Assembly: GCF_012926505.1 (NCBI RefSeq)
Contig: NZ_JABBNT010000004.1
Coordinates: forward strand, 496,001-560,000
DNA: 64,000 nt
Reading direction: 5' to 3'
Origin: Pacificispira spongiicola
GTDB taxonomy: Bacteria; Pseudomonadota; Alphaproteobacteria; UBA8366; Aestuariispiraceae
Shown piece by piece: positions 18,093 through 26,317 of the stretch. Within the stretch, counting starts at the first letter, position 1; every line of letters starts with the position of its first letter. The notes beneath the pieces were generated by a model. The model saw nothing but the letters and a program-made list of their open reading frames with translations. It ran no database searches and had not been told where the DNA came from. The translations under genes were made by a program, and so were the position numbers.

Positions 18093-18977
18093 TTAGGCGC
18101 TGATCTTCTCGGCTATGGGCGTTTTGCGCGGTTCCGGGAAGCTCACCCAACTGGAGGCCGGTTCGATCTGGTCGACCTCGCTTTCGTCGCGAATCCAACC
18201 CAGAACCGGGCGGTAGCCGTCTTCCGCGCGGTCGCGCAGCATGCGGTTCAACGCCGCTGTGTGTTCTGGTAGGGACCCGCCGCCGATCAGGTTGACGGTA
18301 CCGTCCCGCAAGGCGCTGTCCAGCCAGGCCGCACGGCGCGCGTCGCCCGGACGATATTGGACGATCCCGTCGGCCAATTCGATGGTACGCGGCCCGAAAC
18401 GCGGTCCGCCTTCGATGCGTTGCAGCAGGATGGCGACGCGGCTGTTCAGTTTCGCACGGGCCTTCCGCGCGCCTTCCAGCATCGCCTGGATGCGCCCGAC
18501 ACCCGGGAGGACGTCCAGGACGATTCCGTCGACCCCACCCGCGATCAGCCCTTCGGTCTGCACGGCGACGGCGGCTTCGACCGCACCCGGCGCGGCGTCC
18601 CAACCGTCATCGCGGATGGTGCCCAGGACGAAGCGGCGGCGGCCTCGGCCCGGGACGCTGTCCACGGCCTCGGCGGCGGCTTCGGCAGCCTTGAAGTTGA
18701 TGATGAAGGCTTCGTCCTCCAACCCGTGATCGCGCAGGGTCAGCGGGTTGGCGCGCAGCGAATTGGTGCGGACGATATCCGCCCCGGCCTCCAGGAACGC
18801 CTTATGCACGGCGACGATCTTGTCGTACCGCGTCAGGTTCAGGGCTTCGGCGCAATCGGTCGCGCCGAAGAAATCCCGTGCGGCATCCAGATTCAGGTCG
18901 GGCAGTTTCAATTCCCGGGAGATGGAGCCGTCGGTCAACAAAACACGATGGGTTAGGGCTTCGGTGATGGTACGCAT
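18093..18977 (-). CDS. Homocysteine-methyltransferase-fold protein lacking the zinc cysteines
   Basis: The 294-residue protein has the Hcy-binding barrel layout: VLLTDGSISRELK near 12, a HKAFLEAGADIVRTNSLRAN segment near 60 that matches the AGAD..TNTF core, and NLIGGGSLPEHTAAL near 230. In true homocysteine methyltransferases that last motif is GGCCGTTPEH, whose two cysteines bind zinc. Here the CCGTT part is replaced by GSL. Without these ligands, thiol activation as in MetH or BHMT is unlikely, so the acceptor or donor may be different. It lies 4 bp after metF in the same operon, pointing to one-carbon metabolism. Confidence 0.72.
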   Translation of the reverse strand: MRTITEALTHRVLLTDGSISRELKLPDLNLDAARDFFGATDCAEALNLTRYDKIVAVHKAFLEAGADIVRTNSLRANPLTLRDHGLEDEAFIINFKAAEAAAEAVDSVPGRGRRRFVLGTIRDDGWDAAPGAVEAAVAVQTEGLIAGGVDGIVLDVLPGVGRIQAMLEGARKARAKLNSRVAILLQRIEGGPRFGPRTIELADGIVQYRPGDARRAAWLDSALRDGTVNLIGGGSLPEHTAALNRMLRDRAEDGYRPVLGWIRDESEVDQIEPASSWVSFPEPRKTPIAEKISA

Positions 18978-18981
18978 GATA

Positions 18982-19860
18982 TTACGCAGCCTCCTCGGTT
19001 TTGAGCGGTTGGGCAGGCGCGGGAGCCGGAAGCTCTCCGATCCGGCCCAGTGCCCGGGAAATGGTCAGCGCGTCGCCGACCCGGTTCAGGGTGTAAAGGT
19101 GGATATGGTCGACGCCTTCGGCGATCAGCCGTTCGGCGATCGACACGGTCGTGGCGATGGACAGCGCGTGGAAGGCGTCGGGATCGTCCTCCAATCCGCC
19201 GAAGCGCGTGTCGATCCAGTCAGGGACACTCGCCCCGCAGCCGCCCGCGAAACGGTGCAGACTGTCCAGCGACGCAACGGGCAGAAGGCCCGGCACGATC
19301 GGCTTGTCGATACCCGCCGCCGCGCAGCGGTCGCGGAAGCGCAGGAACAGGTCCGGCTCGAAGAAGAATTGCGAAATCGCGCGGGCCGCACCGGCATCGA
19401 ATTTCCGTTTCAGGTGGTCGAGTTCCGCAGCTTCTGACGTGCTTTTCGGATGCGTTTCGGGATAGCAGGCGACGGAGATGTCGAACCCGCCGATCCGTGT
19501 CAGCCCTTCCGTCAGATGGGCGGCGCAGGCGTATTCGTCGTCGGATTCCGCCGGGGCGTCTCCCCGCAGGGCAACGACCCGCTTCACGCCGATGGATTTC
19601 CAGTGCCGGGCCAGCGCATCAATGTCTTCGCGGCTTTGTCCGGCGGCGGTCAGATGGGCGGCGATCTGTCCCGCCAACCCGTTCTTCGACAGCACGTCGA
19701 GCGCGATTTCGCTGCGTTCCCGTCCGGAGCCGGAGGCACCGTAAGTGACGGAGACGTAATCCCCGGCGGAGGCCAGCGCCGCGACGCCGGATTCAAAGGT
19801 GACGGAGGTTCCGGCCTTGGGCGGGAAGACTTCGAAACCGATTTTGATGTTTCCGCTCAT
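18982..19860 (-). CDS. metF: 5,10-Methylenetetrahydrofolate reductase
   Basis: The 292-residue enzyme makes methyl-tetrahydrofolate for methionine synthesis. It shows the MetF start IGFEVFPPKAG with the catalytic Glu, SVTYGASGSGRERSE, RVVALRGDAP and the FISQFFFEPD-type segment ISQFFFEPDLFLRF. It overlaps the preceding ArsR-methyltransferase gene by 4 bp (ATGA), so the two are translationally coupled, which suits control by an S-adenosylhomocysteine-sensing regulator. Confidence 0.92.
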   Translation of the reverse strand: MSGNIKIGFEVFPPKAGTSVTFESGVAALASAGDYVSVTYGASGSGRERSEIALDVLSKNGLAGQIAAHLTAAGQSREDIDALARHWKSIGVKRVVALRGDAPAESDDEYACAAHLTEGLTRIGGFDISVACYPETHPKSTSEAAELDHLKRKFDAGAARAISQFFFEPDLFLRFRDRCAAAGIDKPIVPGLLPVASLDSLHRFAGGCGASVPDWIDTRFGGLEDDPDAFHALSIATTVSIAERLIAEGVDHIHLYTLNRVGDALTISRALGRIGELPAPAPAQPLKTEEAA

Positions 19861-20825
19861 GCCACGGCTTCCTTCTCGATAACGGCCTTTCGGGCGCTCC
19901 AGATGCAGACGGTCAGGGGCCCGCCTTCCAGGCGATCAACGACGACGTCGGCGAAACCGGCGGATGCCAGCCAGGATTCCATCTGCTCGTCCGTGAAGCC
20001 GGGCCAGCGATGGGCATATTGGGCGCGCAGTTCCGCCAGATTATGGGCGGCGAAATCCACGATCAGGATACGGCCGCCGGGGGCCAGAGCACGGCTCGCT
20101 TCGCTCAACGCCAATGTCGGATCGTCGGCATAGTGCAGAACCATGTGGAAGGACGCCGTGTCGAATTCGCCATCCGCGCAGGGCAGTTCGTACATGTTGC
20201 CCTGACGGACCTGACAATGGGACAGGCCTTCCCGTTCCACGGTGGCGCGTGCGACGCGCAGCATGTCCGGCGACAGATCGATGCCGACCGCGCGGTCGGT
20301 CTGCGGCCCGAAGAATTCCAGCAGTTTGCCCGTACCCGTGCCGATATCGATATAGCGGCCCAGATGCCATCCGGCGGTCACCGTGCGCAAGCTGCCCAGC
20401 AAATCGTCTTCATCCACATGCATGGCGCGGATTTGATTCCACTGTGCCGCGTTGCGCTTGAAATAGGCCGCCGCTTCGGCATCGCGCTTTTGGCGCAGGC
20501 GATCCAGCCGTTCCAGGTCGCGGGCCAGAACCGTATCGTCATGCGGCAGCAGGTCCAGAACGGCGCTGGCGAAATCGGCGGCAATGTTTTCATCCGACAG
20601 GCCGGTCGACCCGGACAGACGATAGCGCGCCCAGGACCCTTCCTGATGCCGTTCCAGCACGCCGCCTTCCACCAGCAGCTTCAGGTGCCGGGACAGGCGC
20701 GGCTGGCTCTGGCTCAACAGGCCGACCAGATCGCTGACCGTCAGTTCCGAATGCGCGACGAGATTCAGAATCCGGAGCCGTGTCGGCTCCGCCACCGCGC
20801 GCATTGCCTGAAGAAGTTTGTCCAT
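19857..20825 (-). CDS. ArsR-family regulator fused to SAM-dependent methyltransferase (SahR-like)
   Basis: The 322-residue protein has an ArsR winged helix at residues 1-85 (MRAVAEPTRLRILNLVAHSE and LSQSQPRLSRHLKLL) and a class I methyltransferase domain at about 140-260 (YIDIGTGTGKLLEFFG, then ADGEFDTASFHMVLHYADDP). No metal-binding cysteine set of typical ArsR is seen. As I recall, alphaproteobacterial SahR regulators of methionine-cycle genes have this two-domain form and sense S-adenosylhomocysteine. The coupled metF supports this. A CATATAAAAATATCTTTATG imperfect palindrome lies just upstream, as expected for autoregulation. Confidence 0.85.
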   Translation of the reverse strand: MDKLLQAMRAVAEPTRLRILNLVAHSELTVSDLVGLLSQSQPRLSRHLKLLVEGGVLERHQEGSWARYRLSGSTGLSDENIAADFASAVLDLLPHDDTVLARDLERLDRLRQKRDAEAAAYFKRNAAQWNQIRAMHVDEDDLLGSLRTVTAGWHLGRYIDIGTGTGKLLEFFGPQTDRAVGIDLSPDMLRVARATVEREGLSHCQVRQGNMYELPCADGEFDTASFHMVLHYADDPTLALSEASRALAPGGRILIVDFAAHNLAELRAQYAHRWPGFTDEQMESWLASAGFADVVVDRLEGGPLTVCIWSARKAVIEKEAVA

Positions 20826-20850
20826 ACTGTTTTGTTCCTCACAAGAATGA

Positions 20851-20872
20851 ACATATAAAAATATCTTTATGT
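20851..20872. promoter_or_regulatory. AT-rich imperfect palindrome upstream of the SahR-like gene
   Basis: CATATAAAAATATCTTTATG lies 26 bp upstream of the ArsR-methyltransferase start. Fourteen of 20 positions are symmetric, and the right half ATATCTTTATG stands out in otherwise GC-rich DNA. I infer the binding site of the SahR-like protein; it could also affect the divergent lipoprotein gene. Confidence 0.5.
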
Positions 20873-20998
20873 CATGCTGTCAATGAGATTCATGCTGGCG
20901 GGAAAGTTTTTAAATTCATCCCTTATTGCGGGTTGCGATTGTTGTTCGGTGCTCGATATCCTGTCGGCTTATTTCGCAGGCATATTCGGGGGAGAGAG

Positions 20999-21676
20999 AT
21001 GCGTCCTTTATTAATCGGGTTGATCGGACTTGTTGCTGCGGCCTGCCAAACGACGGAAACCCGGATCGGGGCCGGTCCTGTTCCGAAAAACGCGACAATG
21101 GAACGATGCATTTCCAACTACATGCAACAGAACGGTTTTGCCTTGGCGCTTGCCGTCGATGGCAGTTCGTGCGGCTGGGTCTATTGCCCAGATAATGCGT
21201 GCCGTACCGGCGCAAGCATGCAGCGTGCGATAATGATATGTGAGAAGAATTCATCGGCGGACTGCGCCGTATACGCATACCGGAAGGAAGTTGTTTGGAA
21301 GACGGATGAAACCGGCCCGGTCACAAAGGACGCGCCGTGGTATGCTTCTGCGCGTTCGTTTAAAGACCTGCCAATTCGTGTGTATGACGACAATAAAACT
21401 ATCCAAAATCGCAAACCGGCGCTTTTGAGCTATCGGCGCCTATTGGACGAGAACCAAAATTATTACGGGGTCTTTGCGGTAGGAGGGGCTGACACTTGGG
21501 GATACGGCGTCGCCAAAGAAAATGGCAACAAACCGCAAACTAAATTACAGGCCGCTAAAAACGCGTTGGCGTCATGCGAGGAAAAATCGAAGACAAACTG
21601 CCGTTTGTGGATCGATCACCGTACGGTGATTTCAAACGGCGTTAGCCTAGACGAGTTGGTGTCATCCTTGGAGTAA
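20999..21676 (+). CDS. Lipoprotein with C-terminal DUF4189-like domain
   Basis: The 225-residue protein starts with a lipoprotein signal (MRPLLIGLIGLVAAAC, lipid cysteine at 16), preceded by a purine-rich GGGGGAGAGAG site. A middle part with several cysteines (GSSCGWVYCPDNACRTG) is followed by a region near 150-215 reading GVFAVGGADTWGYGVAKENG and AAKNALASCEEKSKTNCRLW, the alternating pattern of DUF4189-type domains. Function is unknown. Its codon use is more AT-rich than the neighbouring genes. It stands alone, divergent from the SahR-like operon. Confidence 0.6.
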   Translation: MRPLLIGLIGLVAAACQTTETRIGAGPVPKNATMERCISNYMQQNGFALALAVDGSSCGWVYCPDNACRTGASMQRAIMICEKNSSADCAVYAYRKEVVWKTDETGPVTKDAPWYASARSFKDLPIRVYDDNKTIQNRKPALLSYRRLLDENQNYYGVFAVGGADTWGYGVAKENGNKPQTKLQAAKNALASCEEKSKTNCRLWIDHRTVISNGVSLDELVSSLE

Positions 21677-21697
21677 ATCGGCCAGCGCCTAATCGGT

Positions 21698-22255
21698 TCA
21701 ATCGCCTAAATAGGCAATCTCCACGACCTCGATTTCCTCGGGGCCGTTCGGGGTTTGGACGCGGACGACGTCGCCTTCGGCGGCTTTCAGCAGGGCGCGG
21801 GCGATGGGGGAAACCCAGCTGATCTCGCCCAGTTCCAGGCGGGCCTCGTCGACGCCGACGATGCGGATCGTCTTTTCCTCGCCGCGCTGGTTTTCATAGG
21901 TCACGGTCGCGCCGAAGAAGACCTGGTCGCGGTTGGTCTGTAGTTTCTGATCGACGACTTCGGCGATTTCCAATCGCTTGGTCAGAAAGCGGACGCGGCG
22001 GTCGATTTCGCGCAGGCGCTTCTTGCCATAGATATAATCGCCGTTTTCCGACCGGTCGCCGTTGCCCGCGGCCCAGGACACGATATCGACCACTTTCGGG
22101 CGCTCCTCGCGCAGCAGGAACTTCAATTCGTCCTGCAGGCGCTTGTGCCCCGCCGGGGTCATATAGTTCTTCGCCCCGCGCGGCAGCGGCTGCGCGCCTT
22201 CCGGCAGGTCTTCATCTTCCGCGTTGTCGGATTCTTTGGTGAAAGCTTTGCTCAT
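21698..22255 (-). CDS. greB: Transcription elongation factor GreB
   Basis: The 185-residue protein has the N-terminal coiled coil with the acidic tip seen in Gre factors (AAGNGDRSENGDYIYGKKRL, then REIDRRVRFLTKRLE) and the C-terminal FKBP-like domain (FFGATVTYENQRGEE, SWVSPIARALLKAAEGD). The YIYGKKRLREID sequence favours GreB over GreA. It rescues backtracked RNA polymerase by stimulating transcript cleavage. The first 30 residues form an acidic, flexible extension before MTPAGHKRLQDEL. It stands alone. Confidence 0.9.
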   Translation of the reverse strand: MSKAFTKESDNAEDEDLPEGAQPLPRGAKNYMTPAGHKRLQDELKFLLREERPKVVDIVSWAAGNGDRSENGDYIYGKKRLREIDRRVRFLTKRLEIAEVVDQKLQTNRDQVFFGATVTYENQRGEEKTIRIVGVDEARLELGEISWVSPIARALLKAAEGDVVRVQTPNGPEEIEVVEIAYLGD

Positions 22256-22437
22256 TCTGGAAAAATAGCGGCTGTTTGCGCCTCTGCAAGAGGCGTCCTT
22301 ACCAGTATTCGGTGCAAATCATTGAAAAGCGACCGTGTTTGCGTCTTTATTCGTTTCGGGAATTCGGTTCCGGAACGAAAGGGCGGCAATTGTTCGGTAC
22401 AGGGTGCAGGGGTGGGCTTCGCAGGGGGAAGGGCGCT

Positions 22438-23451
22438 TTGAATGCCGCCATTCTTCTGATCGTCCTGGGCGTCTCTGCGGTCGCGTCGTCGCATTGGGCG
22501 TCGGCGCGGCCTTATTACGAGCCCCTGTGGAACGAGGCTGAAACCTATACGGAAGAACATGGCGGCCCGGACGAGGTGGAGGTTGGCATGTTCGTATCCT
22601 CCATCTACGACCTCGATTTCTATGACGGGACCTTCAAGACGATCTTCTGGGTCTGGTTCATCTATGACGACCCCGACTACAACCCGCTCGACGCGATCGA
22701 GGTTACGAATGCGCGCAGCTACGAGGTCCTGGAAAGTTACGGTCACGGCCGGGAGGACGGGCGCCATTACATCGCCGCGAAAATGCAGGTGACGATCAAT
22801 CAGCCCTGGGACGTGTCGGACTTCCCCTTCGACAATCAGCGGCTGGAAATCATCTTGGAAAGCGTGGGCAAGGATGCGACCCAGCTCGTTTTCAAGGTGG
22901 ACGACAAGAATTCCATCATTTCCCGCGATCTGTGGCTCAGCGGTTGGACGACGCTGCCGATCGAAAGCAGCCATGCGATCTATCAGTACAATTCAACCTT
23001 CGGGGAAGAATCGACCGACGTGATTTCCTTCCCCCGGCTGGAATTCGCGATCCCGATGGAGCGGAACAATCCGAAACTCTTTTTTGAGGCCTATATCGGT
23101 TATTTGATCGCGTTCCTGATGTGCGGGGCGATCTGGATTACCATTCCCTTCGGCATGGCGGATTACCGGATCGGGATGACGTTGGCGTCCCTGTTCGCGG
23201 CGATCGGGAACAAGAACGTCCTGGAAAGCAACTATCCGCCGTCGCCGACCATCGGGCTGTCTGATCAGATCGAGGTCATCACGTTCCTGCTGATCACGGT
23301 GTCGCTCTTCCTGTCCGTCGGCTGTGAGCGACTGCATATCAGCGGCCACCAGAAAATTGCGCATCGGTTGAATCTGTACGGGTTTCCCGCGATGCTGCTG
23401 CTGTATATCGGCCTGTTGAGTTTCTTCGTCCTAAGGGCCGCGAATTTATAA
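22438..23451 (+). CDS. Prokaryotic pentameric ligand-gated ion channel homologue
   Basis: I place the start at the TTG at 22438: AGGGGGAAG lies upstream and the product then begins with a signal peptide (NAAILLIVLGVSAVASS, cleavage near residue 23), as in GLIC-type channels. The 337 residues suit the family. The extracellular beta-sandwich shows EVEVGMFVSSIYDLDFYDGT and the diagnostic loop WDVSDFPFDNQRLEIIL. Four membrane helices follow: GYLIAFLMCGAIWITI, a pore helix in RIGMTLASLFAAIGN, the M2-M3 loop ESNYPPSPTIGLSDQ, VITFLLITVSLFLSVG, and a last FPAMLLLYIGLLSFFV. Ligand and ion selectivity cannot be read. An ATP-grasp/cNBD gene follows 39 bp later on the same strand. Confidence 0.85.
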   Translation: MNAAILLIVLGVSAVASSHWASARPYYEPLWNEAETYTEEHGGPDEVEVGMFVSSIYDLDFYDGTFKTIFWVWFIYDDPDYNPLDAIEVTNARSYEVLESYGHGREDGRHYIAAKMQVTINQPWDVSDFPFDNQRLEIILESVGKDATQLVFKVDDKNSIISRDLWLSGWTTLPIESSHAIYQYNSTFGEESTDVISFPRLEFAIPMERNNPKLFFEAYIGYLIAFLMCGAIWITIPFGMADYRIGMTLASLFAAIGNKNVLESNYPPSPTIGLSDQIEVITFLLITVSLFLSVGCERLHISGHQKIAHRLNLYGFPAMLLLYIGLLSFFVLRAANL

Positions 23452-23490
23452 CGCCGAACCACAGCGCCATCGGCGGAAACGGGGGGATAC

Positions 23491-25053
23491 GTGACCGGTA
23501 CGGGTAAAAGGGGCACCATCGTCGTCGATCACGGCGATCACGGGGCGTCGGTTGTGCTGGACGAAACGGTCGCCCTGGGTGTCGCGGCGCAGATCGACGG
23601 CAAGGATCTGGCCCAGGACGGGCAAACGCGGTTTTCCGACGGTGACCGTGTGGTGATCACCTCCGAAAACGTTCTCGATTCCGTGCTCAGCCGATTGGAC
23701 GATCCGGAACGACGGCGCCTGATCGACGCATTGAAGAACAAGGACCGCTGCCGGGAATTGATGGCGGCGCGCTATCCCGATTTCTTCTATCGGCGGCTGC
23801 CGCTGGCGGATCTGCCCGGTCTGATACTGCCGGGAAAGGGGCGCTTCGTCGTGAAGCCGAACCGCGGGTATTTCGCGACGGCCATCAAGATCGTCACCGG
23901 CGACAGCGACCTGAGCGCCATCCGCCGGGAGATCGAGGAAGAAGTTCACCGCAACGCCGCCGTCTTCGCCGATACCGTTCTGTCCGACGCGGATGTGATC
24001 GTGGAGGAATTCATCGACGGTGAGGAATATGCCGTCGATATGTTCTTCGACGCAGCCGGGGAACCGGTGATCGTCAATATCTATCACCACCCGATCCCGG
24101 AAAACCCGGATTACCTGCACGCGCTTTATTATACCAGCAAGCCCGTCTTCGACCGGTTGCTGGGGCCGCTGACCGACTGGTTCCGGGAAATTAACCGGGC
24201 GTTGGGGGCGAAAGGGTTTCCGATCCATGGCGAATTCAAGCTCGGGGACAAGGGGCTGGTGCCGATTGAACTCAATCCGCTACGCTTCGGCGGGGACGGT
24301 CTGGTAGACCTTGCCTATCACGCGTTCGGACTGAACCCCTATATCGCTTTCGTCACCGATCAGGCACCGGATTGGGGGGCGATCTGGCAGGGCCGGGAAG
24401 ACAAAATCTATACCTGGATGATGGGCTATGTCGGGACGGAGGTCGATGTCGCTTCCCATCGGCCGAATATGGGCGAGTTCCAAAGCCTGTTTTCCAATAT
24501 TCTCAGCGACACGTTACTGAATTACGAGGCGCATCTGGGCTTTTCCGTCGTCTATTCGGAAGAAACCGATATCGACACCGTCAACCGCCTCGTGAATACG
24601 GATTTCAAGCAGTTCTTCCTGGGCAGCCGGGCCTTTACCGAAGGGGCGCTGACGAAACTGTATCGTTGCGGCGTGCGGGCGCATTTCGCCGCTGGGGAAT
24701 GGATCTGGCGGGAAGGCGACCACGGCGATTACATGCTGCTGGTCATCGACGGCACGCTGGATGTTCTGAACGAAACTGCGGGGCTGGACCCGATCCTGTT
24801 GGACAGCGTCGGGTCGCAATCCGTGGTCGGAGAATTCTCCGTCATGGATGGCAAGCCGCGCTCCGCCGGGGTGCGCGCGGGCGCGGACGGCTGCACCGCC
24901 ATGAAGATCAGCGGCAAGGCCTTCCGCAAGCTCCTGCGAGAGGCCCCCGGCCTGTTCGAAGACCTCTACTGGCAGCAGCAGACCCGCATCCGAAAAATGA
25001 ACAAACGCCTGGGCGAATTGGAAGCCGAATTGGCCACCCTTAAGGGGCGTTAG
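23491..25053 (+). CDS. ATP-grasp ligase fused to a cyclic-nucleotide-binding domain
   Basis: The 520-residue protein starts at a GTG after GGGGGGATAC. Residues about 70-330 form an ATP-grasp fold: GRFVVKPNRGYFATAIKIV, DVIVEEFIDGEEYAVDMFFD and the metal-binding HGEFKLGDKGLVPIELNPLR. Residues about 390-500 are a cyclic-nucleotide-binding domain with AGEWIWREGDHGDYMLLVIDG and the phosphate-binding cassette VGEFSVMDGKPRSAGVRA, keeping the Glu and Arg of nucleotide-responsive members. A C-terminal helix (QQTRIRKMNKRLGELEAELA) could dimerise. The protein probably joins a carboxylate to an amine under cyclic-nucleotide control; the substrate is unknown. It forms an apparent two-gene operon with the channel gene. 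Confidence 0.82.
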   Translation: MTGTGKRGTIVVDHGDHGASVVLDETVALGVAAQIDGKDLAQDGQTRFSDGDRVVITSENVLDSVLSRLDDPERRRLIDALKNKDRCRELMAARYPDFFYRRLPLADLPGLILPGKGRFVVKPNRGYFATAIKIVTGDSDLSAIRREIEEEVHRNAAVFADTVLSDADVIVEEFIDGEEYAVDMFFDAAGEPVIVNIYHHPIPENPDYLHALYYTSKPVFDRLLGPLTDWFREINRALGAKGFPIHGEFKLGDKGLVPIELNPLRFGGDGLVDLAYHAFGLNPYIAFVTDQAPDWGAIWQGREDKIYTWMMGYVGTEVDVASHRPNMGEFQSLFSNILSDTLLNYEAHLGFSVVYSEETDIDTVNRLVNTDFKQFFLGSRAFTEGALTKLYRCGVRAHFAAGEWIWREGDHGDYMLLVIDGTLDVLNETAGLDPILLDSVGSQSVVGEFSVMDGKPRSAGVRAGADGCTAMKISGKAFRKLLREAPGLFEDLYWQQQTRIRKMNKRLGELEAELATLKGR

Positions 25054-25101
25054 GGGCGGGTAGGCGCCCGATCACGCCTTCGTGCGCCTCTGCGCGTCTT
25101 C

Positions 25102-25533
25102 TCAATCCTCGTAGTCACCGTCATCTACCATGATAGATTCGACTCGCTCTTCTTCCGTTACCCATGCACGAAGACCGAGAGGTTCAAAAAGGTATCCGGT
25201 CACAATACTTCCGTCTGCCATCTCGTCGCCGTCTGAAAATCGTTGACCTTTGAGTCTTAAGAAGCCTTCCAATTCGTTAAGAGTTACACCAATAAGGTTC
25301 TTACCATCCAATATTAAGGTTTCGTCACATCCTATCGTCTCAATTTTTCCATTTCCGTCGCCATATACGTCTAAATCGCATTGGATACATTCATACCATT
25401 CGTAGTCTTTGGACCATTCATCTGGGTCGACCTTTTCGAAACCCGTGATATCGTTCAGCACGTCAATCGGTTGCCCGAAGCGAATTGGTCCAACACCGAT
25501 TTTAGGGGTTAATACACAATCTTCCTGCTTCAT
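25102..25533 (-). CDS. Immunity protein of orphan toxin module (Imm2)
   Basis: The 143-residue acidic protein is a paralogue of the product at 25886-26317: both start with VGPIxFGQ (IGVGPIRFGQPIDVL here), share GCDETLILDGKNLIGV in the middle and end in the same DDGDYED. The start overlaps the stop of the toxin tip by 4 bp (ATGA), the classic toxin-immunity arrangement. It is strongly acidic against a strongly basic toxin tip, which fits direct neutralisation. The family is not one I can name. Base composition is more AT-rich than flanking genes. Confidence 0.65.
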   Translation of the reverse strand: MKQEDCVLTPKIGVGPIRFGQPIDVLNDITGFEKVDPDEWSKDYEWYECIQCDLDVYGDGNGKIETIGCDETLILDGKNLIGVTLNELEGFLRLKGQRFSDGDEMADGSIVTGYLFEPLGLRAWVTEEERVESIMVDDGDYED

Positions 25534-25889
25534 CGCTTGCGTCCTCTTGAATGATTCTCGCCTTTTTTCCGGCGGTTGCTGTTTTTATTGATTTTCTGAA
25601 TTCGGTTTCTCAGTTCCCTCTTTTCTCGCCGAGTCTTCGCGCTGCTTTGTTTTTGTTGTAAGGCTTCAATTTGTTTTTGCGTTTTTTGCGCGGTCCGCCC
25701 GCCGTCACCATGGGCTTCGTTTTTACCATGGTCGGTTGCTTTTTTCGTCTTTGCTGAAAATACCCGGTCGGTAATCGTCTGGAGAGGCGGGCATCCATAG
25801 ACGGGCGATGCCGGGTCGGTAAGCGTCAGATTGATATACAGAGAGGCGCACGGATATTCGTTCGTGCGCCTCTCCGTGTTGGTGTTCAA
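25530..25889 (-). CDS. Orphan toxin tip (C-terminal toxin cassette without its carrier)
   Basis: This 119-residue reading frame starts at a TTG that overlaps the TGA of the upstream immunity gene (TTGA). Its last 75 residues begin with KKATDHGKNEAHGD, continue in a lysine/arginine-rich helix and end in KKGENHSRGRKR, matching the C-terminus of the larger toxin gene at 26314-27288. The first 45 residues are unrelated. The corresponding DNA instead carries, in another frame, a copy of the carrier segment DAYRPGIARLW, so the cassette was joined out of frame. It may be silent, or expressed by translational coupling. The conserved His/Asn/Asp and basic character suggest nucleic-acid attack, but this is inference. 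Confidence 0.6.
   Translation of the reverse strand: MNTNTERRTNEYPCASLYINLTLTDPASPVYGCPPLQTITDRVFSAKTKKATDHGKNEAHGDGGRTAQKTQKQIEALQQKQSSAKTRREKRELRNRIQKINKNSNRRKKGENHSRGRKR
25704..25745. repeat. 42-bp direct repeat, copy A
   Basis: This segment is identical to 26485-26526 and encodes the 14 residues KKATDHGKNEAHGD on the minus strand. DNA on both sides diverges far more. It marks the junction between toxin carrier and tip and is a likely recombination point for tip exchange. Confidence 0.85.
25760..25828 (-). pseudogene. Out-of-frame remnant of the toxin carrier region
   Basis: In the frame not used by the orphan tip, this stretch encodes DAYRPGIARLW followed by DDYRPG, clearly matching DAYRTGIARLW and GEYRPG in the main toxin carrier (about 26868-26937). 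Nucleotides are also similar. It is evidence that the orphan module arose by duplication and deletion of the larger gene. Confidence 0.65.
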
Positions 25890-26317
25890 TCTTCGTAGTC
25901 GCCGTCGTCAAGACTTGCAGAAAGGATTTCTCCGTCGGACGTTGTCCACAAGCTCATACCGAGCGCCTCAATATTGTAGATATCTTGGACTTCTCCCTCC
26001 CAAAGCTCGAAATCTTTTTCCAATTCGTATTGCGGATTTCCTAAGAGCCGAAGGGCGTCATTTATTTGCATGCCGATAATGTTCTCCCCATCGACGTACA
26101 GATATTCGTCACAGGAGATCGACCTGACTTTTCCATCTTCATCTTGGTACACGGTCAGATCAAGGGGATCGTTATCGTAGGTTGGGGGGGTGTCCGGATC
26201 GGGGTCGAATCGCTTTAATTTAAATCCTCTTATGTTTTTTATAGCGGTGAATGATTGACCAAAGTTAATCGGCCCGACGCCTTTTTTGGGGTGAAAAATG
26301 CATTCAAAGGGCTTCAT
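25886..26317 (-). CDS. Immunity protein of main toxin (Imm1)
   Basis: The 143-residue acidic protein follows the interrupted toxin gene with an ATGA overlap at 26314-26317. It resembles Imm2 (25102-25533) along its whole length: GVGPINFGQSFTAIKNIRGF, SCDEYLYVDGENIIGMQIND and the end ASLDDGDYED. It has no signal peptide, so it acts in the cytoplasm, where an immunity protein against a delivered or escaping toxin is needed. The reading frame is intact although its partner toxin is broken, so the gene may now protect against sibling cells or against the orphan tip. Confidence 0.65.
   Translation of the reverse strand: MKPFECIFHPKKGVGPINFGQSFTAIKNIRGFKLKRFDPDPDTPPTYDNDPLDLTVYQDEDGKVRSISCDEYLYVDGENIIGMQINDALRLLGNPQYELEKDFELWEGEVQDIYNIEALGMSLWTTSDGEILSASLDDGDYED

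Noticed and set aside
20826-20998. Possible SAM or SAH riboswitch before the SahR-like/metF operon
   Set aside because: The gap to the gene is short and AT-rich with a protein-operator-like palindrome; no riboswitch core is visible.
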